A model generated the notes under the pieces. That model saw nothing but the letters and a program-made list of their open reading frames with translations. It was not told the origin of the DNA and searched no databases. The position numbers were made by a program, and so were the translations under genes. Positions 4,890-6,386 of a stretch of 6,386 nt of DNA are shown here, piece by piece (the first letter of the stretch is position 1; every line of letters begins with the position of its first letter). The stretch lies in assembly GCA_021800645.1 (NCBI GenBank), contig JAJYYT010000120.1, positions 1-6,386 of the forward strand. Direction: 5' to 3'. The DNA comes from Actinomycetes bacterium (GTDB taxonomy: Bacteria; Actinomycetota; Acidimicrobiia; Acidimicrobiales; RAAP-2).

Positions 4890-6386
4890 GCCACGGACCG
4901 CTCGATCCACGTGCCGAACACCGACTCGAGCGCGTGCATCGTCTCGCCCAGCGTGACGCGGGCCTTCGCGGCGTCGATGAGCCCGGGCATCAGGTTTGCC
5001 GTGGGGTCGGCGGCCTCCTGCGCGAGGCGCTCGAGGCACCGTCGGACCGCATCGTCGTCGCGCGCCTGCTTCACGGCGGCGAGCCGCTCGAGCTGGCGCT
5101 GCTCGACCGCAGGGTCGACGTAGAGGATGGGGGTCTCGCGGTCGTCTCCCTCCTTGTAGCCGTTCACGCCCACCTGTACCCACTGCCCCGACGCGAGCTT
5201 CGAGGAGAACCTGTAGGCGGCGTCCGCGATCTCCGTGCAGAACCACCCGTCTTCGATGCAGGCGAGGACCCCTTCGAGCATCGAGCCCGAGCCTTCCTCG
5301 AGGAGATGGGAGAACACCGCCTCGGCTCTCCGTTCGAGCTCGTCGGTGAGCTCCTCGAGGAACCAAGAACCCCCGAGCGGGTCCGCGACGTGGACCACGC
5401 CCGTCTCCTCGGCGATGACCTGCTGGGTGCGGAGGGCCAGTCTGGCCGCCTTCTCGGTCGGCAGCGCGAGCGCTTCGTCGTAGGCGTCGGTGTGGAGGCT
5501 CTGGGTCCCGCCGAGCACTGCGGCGAGCGCCTCGATCGCCACCCTCGCCAGGTTCACCTCGGGCTGCTGGGCGGTGAGCGAGACGCCCGCGGTCTGGGTG
5601 TGGAACCGCAACGCCATCGAGCGCGGGTCGCTGGCGCCGTAGCGGTCGCGCAGCCACCGGGCGTAGATCCGTCGCGCGGCCCGGTACTTCGCGATCTCTT
5701 CGAAGAAGTCGATGTGCGCGTTGAAGAAGAAGCTGAGACGAGGTGCGAAGTCGTCGATGGCGAGCCCCGCGGCGATGGCCGCCTCGATGTACGCGAACCC
5801 GTTCGCGAGCGTGAAGGCGAGCTCCTGGACGGCGGTGGACCCGGCTTCGCGGATGTGGTAGCCGGAGACGGAGACGGGGTGCCAGCGCGGAAGCTCTGCC
5901 GACGCGAAACGGATGAGGTCGGTCACGAGGCGCACCGAGGGGCGCGGCGGGAAGACGTACTCCTTCTGCGCCTGGTACTCCTTCAAGATGTCGTTCTGAA
6001 TGGTGCCGCCGAGCGCCGGTCGGGGCACTCGGGTCTCGTCGGCGAGGGCGACGTACATGGCCATGACAGGCGCGGCAGACGAGTTGATCGTCATCGACGT
6101 GGTGACCGAGCCGAGGTCGATCCCCTCGAAGAGGCGCCCCATGTCGTCGAGCGTGTCGATGGCGACGCCGGCTCGTCCGACCTCGCCTCTGGCCAGCGGG
6201 TCGTCGGAGTCGCGTCCGAGCAGCGTCGGCATGTCGAAGGCGGTGGAGAGCCCGTTGCCTCCGGACCGGAGGAGCTCCTTGAACCGCTGGTTCGTGTCCT
6301 CGGCCGTGCCGAACCCGGCGAACTGGCGCATCGTCCAGAGCCGGGATCGGTACATCGAGGCGTAGGGGCCTCGCGTGTAGGGGAAC
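4886..6386 (-). CDS. icmA: Methylmalonyl-CoA mutase family large subunit, isobutyryl-CoA-mutase type, 5' partial
   Basis: The frame is open to the window edge. Ten codons before the first ATG (6353-6355) read FPYTRGPYAS, part of the conserved family N-terminus, so the true start lies outside, probably 60-70 residues upstream; 499 residues are visible. It is the TIM-barrel catalytic subunit of an adenosylcobalamin-dependent mutase, which rearranges the acyl-CoA carbon skeleton by radical chemistry. Recognisable blocks include LWTMRQFAGFG, GTIQNDILKEY, SGYHIREAGSTA, RFHTQTAGVSLTAQQ and LGGTQSLHTDAYDEA. Numbering by Propionibacterium methylmalonyl-CoA mutase without gaps, Gln197, Tyr243 and His244 are kept. 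Tyr89 is Phe (codon 6320-6322) and Arg207 is Gln (codon 5966-5968); this Phe/Gln pair characterises isobutyryl-CoA mutase, since Arg207 would bind the methylmalonyl carboxylate. The protein ends without a B12 domain, supplied by the overlapping downstream gene. The likely reaction is isobutyryl-CoA to n-butyryl-CoA, used in valine or branched-chain metabolism; a pivalyl-CoA-type mutase remains possible. Confidence 0.95.
   Translation of the reverse strand, partial: FPYTRGPYASMYRSRLWTMRQFAGFGTAEDTNQRFKELLRSGGNGLSTAFDMPTLLGRDSDDPLARGEVGRAGVAIDTLDDMGRLFEGIDLGSVTTSMTINSSAAPVMAMYVALADETRVPRPALGGTIQNDILKEYQAQKEYVFPPRPSVRLVTDLIRFASAELPRWHPVSVSGYHIREAGSTAVQELAFTLANGFAYIEAAIAAGLAIDDFAPRLSFFFNAHIDFFEEIAKYRAARRIYARWLRDRYGASDPRSMALRFHTQTAGVSLTAQQPEVNLARVAIEALAAVLGGTQSLHTDAYDEALALPTEKAARLALRTQQVIAEETGVVHVADPLGGSWFLEELTDELERRAEAVFSHLLEEGSGSMLEGVLACIEDGWFCTEIADAAYRFSSKLASGQWVQVGVNGYKEGDDRETPILYVDPAVEQRQLERLAAVKQARDDDAVRRCLERLAQEAADPTANLMPGLIDAAKARVTLGETMHALESVFGTWIERSVA

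Noticed and set aside
3636..5123. Long plus-strand open frame of 495 codons
   Set aside because: It is antisense to both the giant pilin and the mutase genes, Arg-rich, and shows no motif; typical antisense openness in very GC-rich DNA.
4461..5657. Extension of the small-subunit frame to 398 codons
   Set aside because: The part before GTG 4887-4889 is an Arg-rich shadow of the mutase large subunit. The overlap start gives a normal-length B12 subunit.

Overview
The window is a GC-rich segment with every supported gene on the minus strand, read right to left. The base composition, GTG starts and tight stop/start overlaps suggest an actinobacterium. So do the style of the pilin-like proteins (prepilin N-terminus, Ser/Thr-rich Cys-stapled ectodomain) and the split coenzyme B12 acyl-CoA mutase. 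I cannot place the order or genus from sequence alone.

Right part (about 4461-6386) is a metabolic pair. The large subunit of a methylmalonyl-CoA-mutase-family enzyme is cut at its 5' end by the window edge. A separate 142-residue cobalamin-binding small subunit starts inside the stop codon of the large one (GTGA overlap). Two substrate-specificity positions of the large subunit carry Phe and Gln instead of the Tyr and Arg of methylmalonyl-CoA mutase, which points to an isobutyryl-CoA-mutase-type enzyme (isobutyryl-CoA to n-butyryl-CoA).

A 180-base spacer (4281-4460) follows. It holds a degenerate 14-base tandem repeat, a weak possible promoter element, and a strong Shine-Dalgarno sequence that fixes the start of the next gene.

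Left part (1-4280) is a three-gene, fully overlapping pilin-type operon. First comes a giant 904-residue prepilin-like protein whose ectodomain is mostly a nine-copy Cys-pair repeat, probably a beta-propeller, bracketed by two transthyretin-like beta-sandwich segments. Next is a PilW/GspJ-like prepilin of 306 residues. Last is a PilX/GspK-like protein that runs off the left edge. The order matches the PilV-PilW-PilX minor-pilin order of type IV pili. The propeller that is a separate protein (PilY1) in Gram-negative systems appears here to be built into the first minor pilin. The inference is a secreted or surface type IV pilus tip complex carrying a propeller adhesin or sensor module. This fusion is the most interesting feature of the window.
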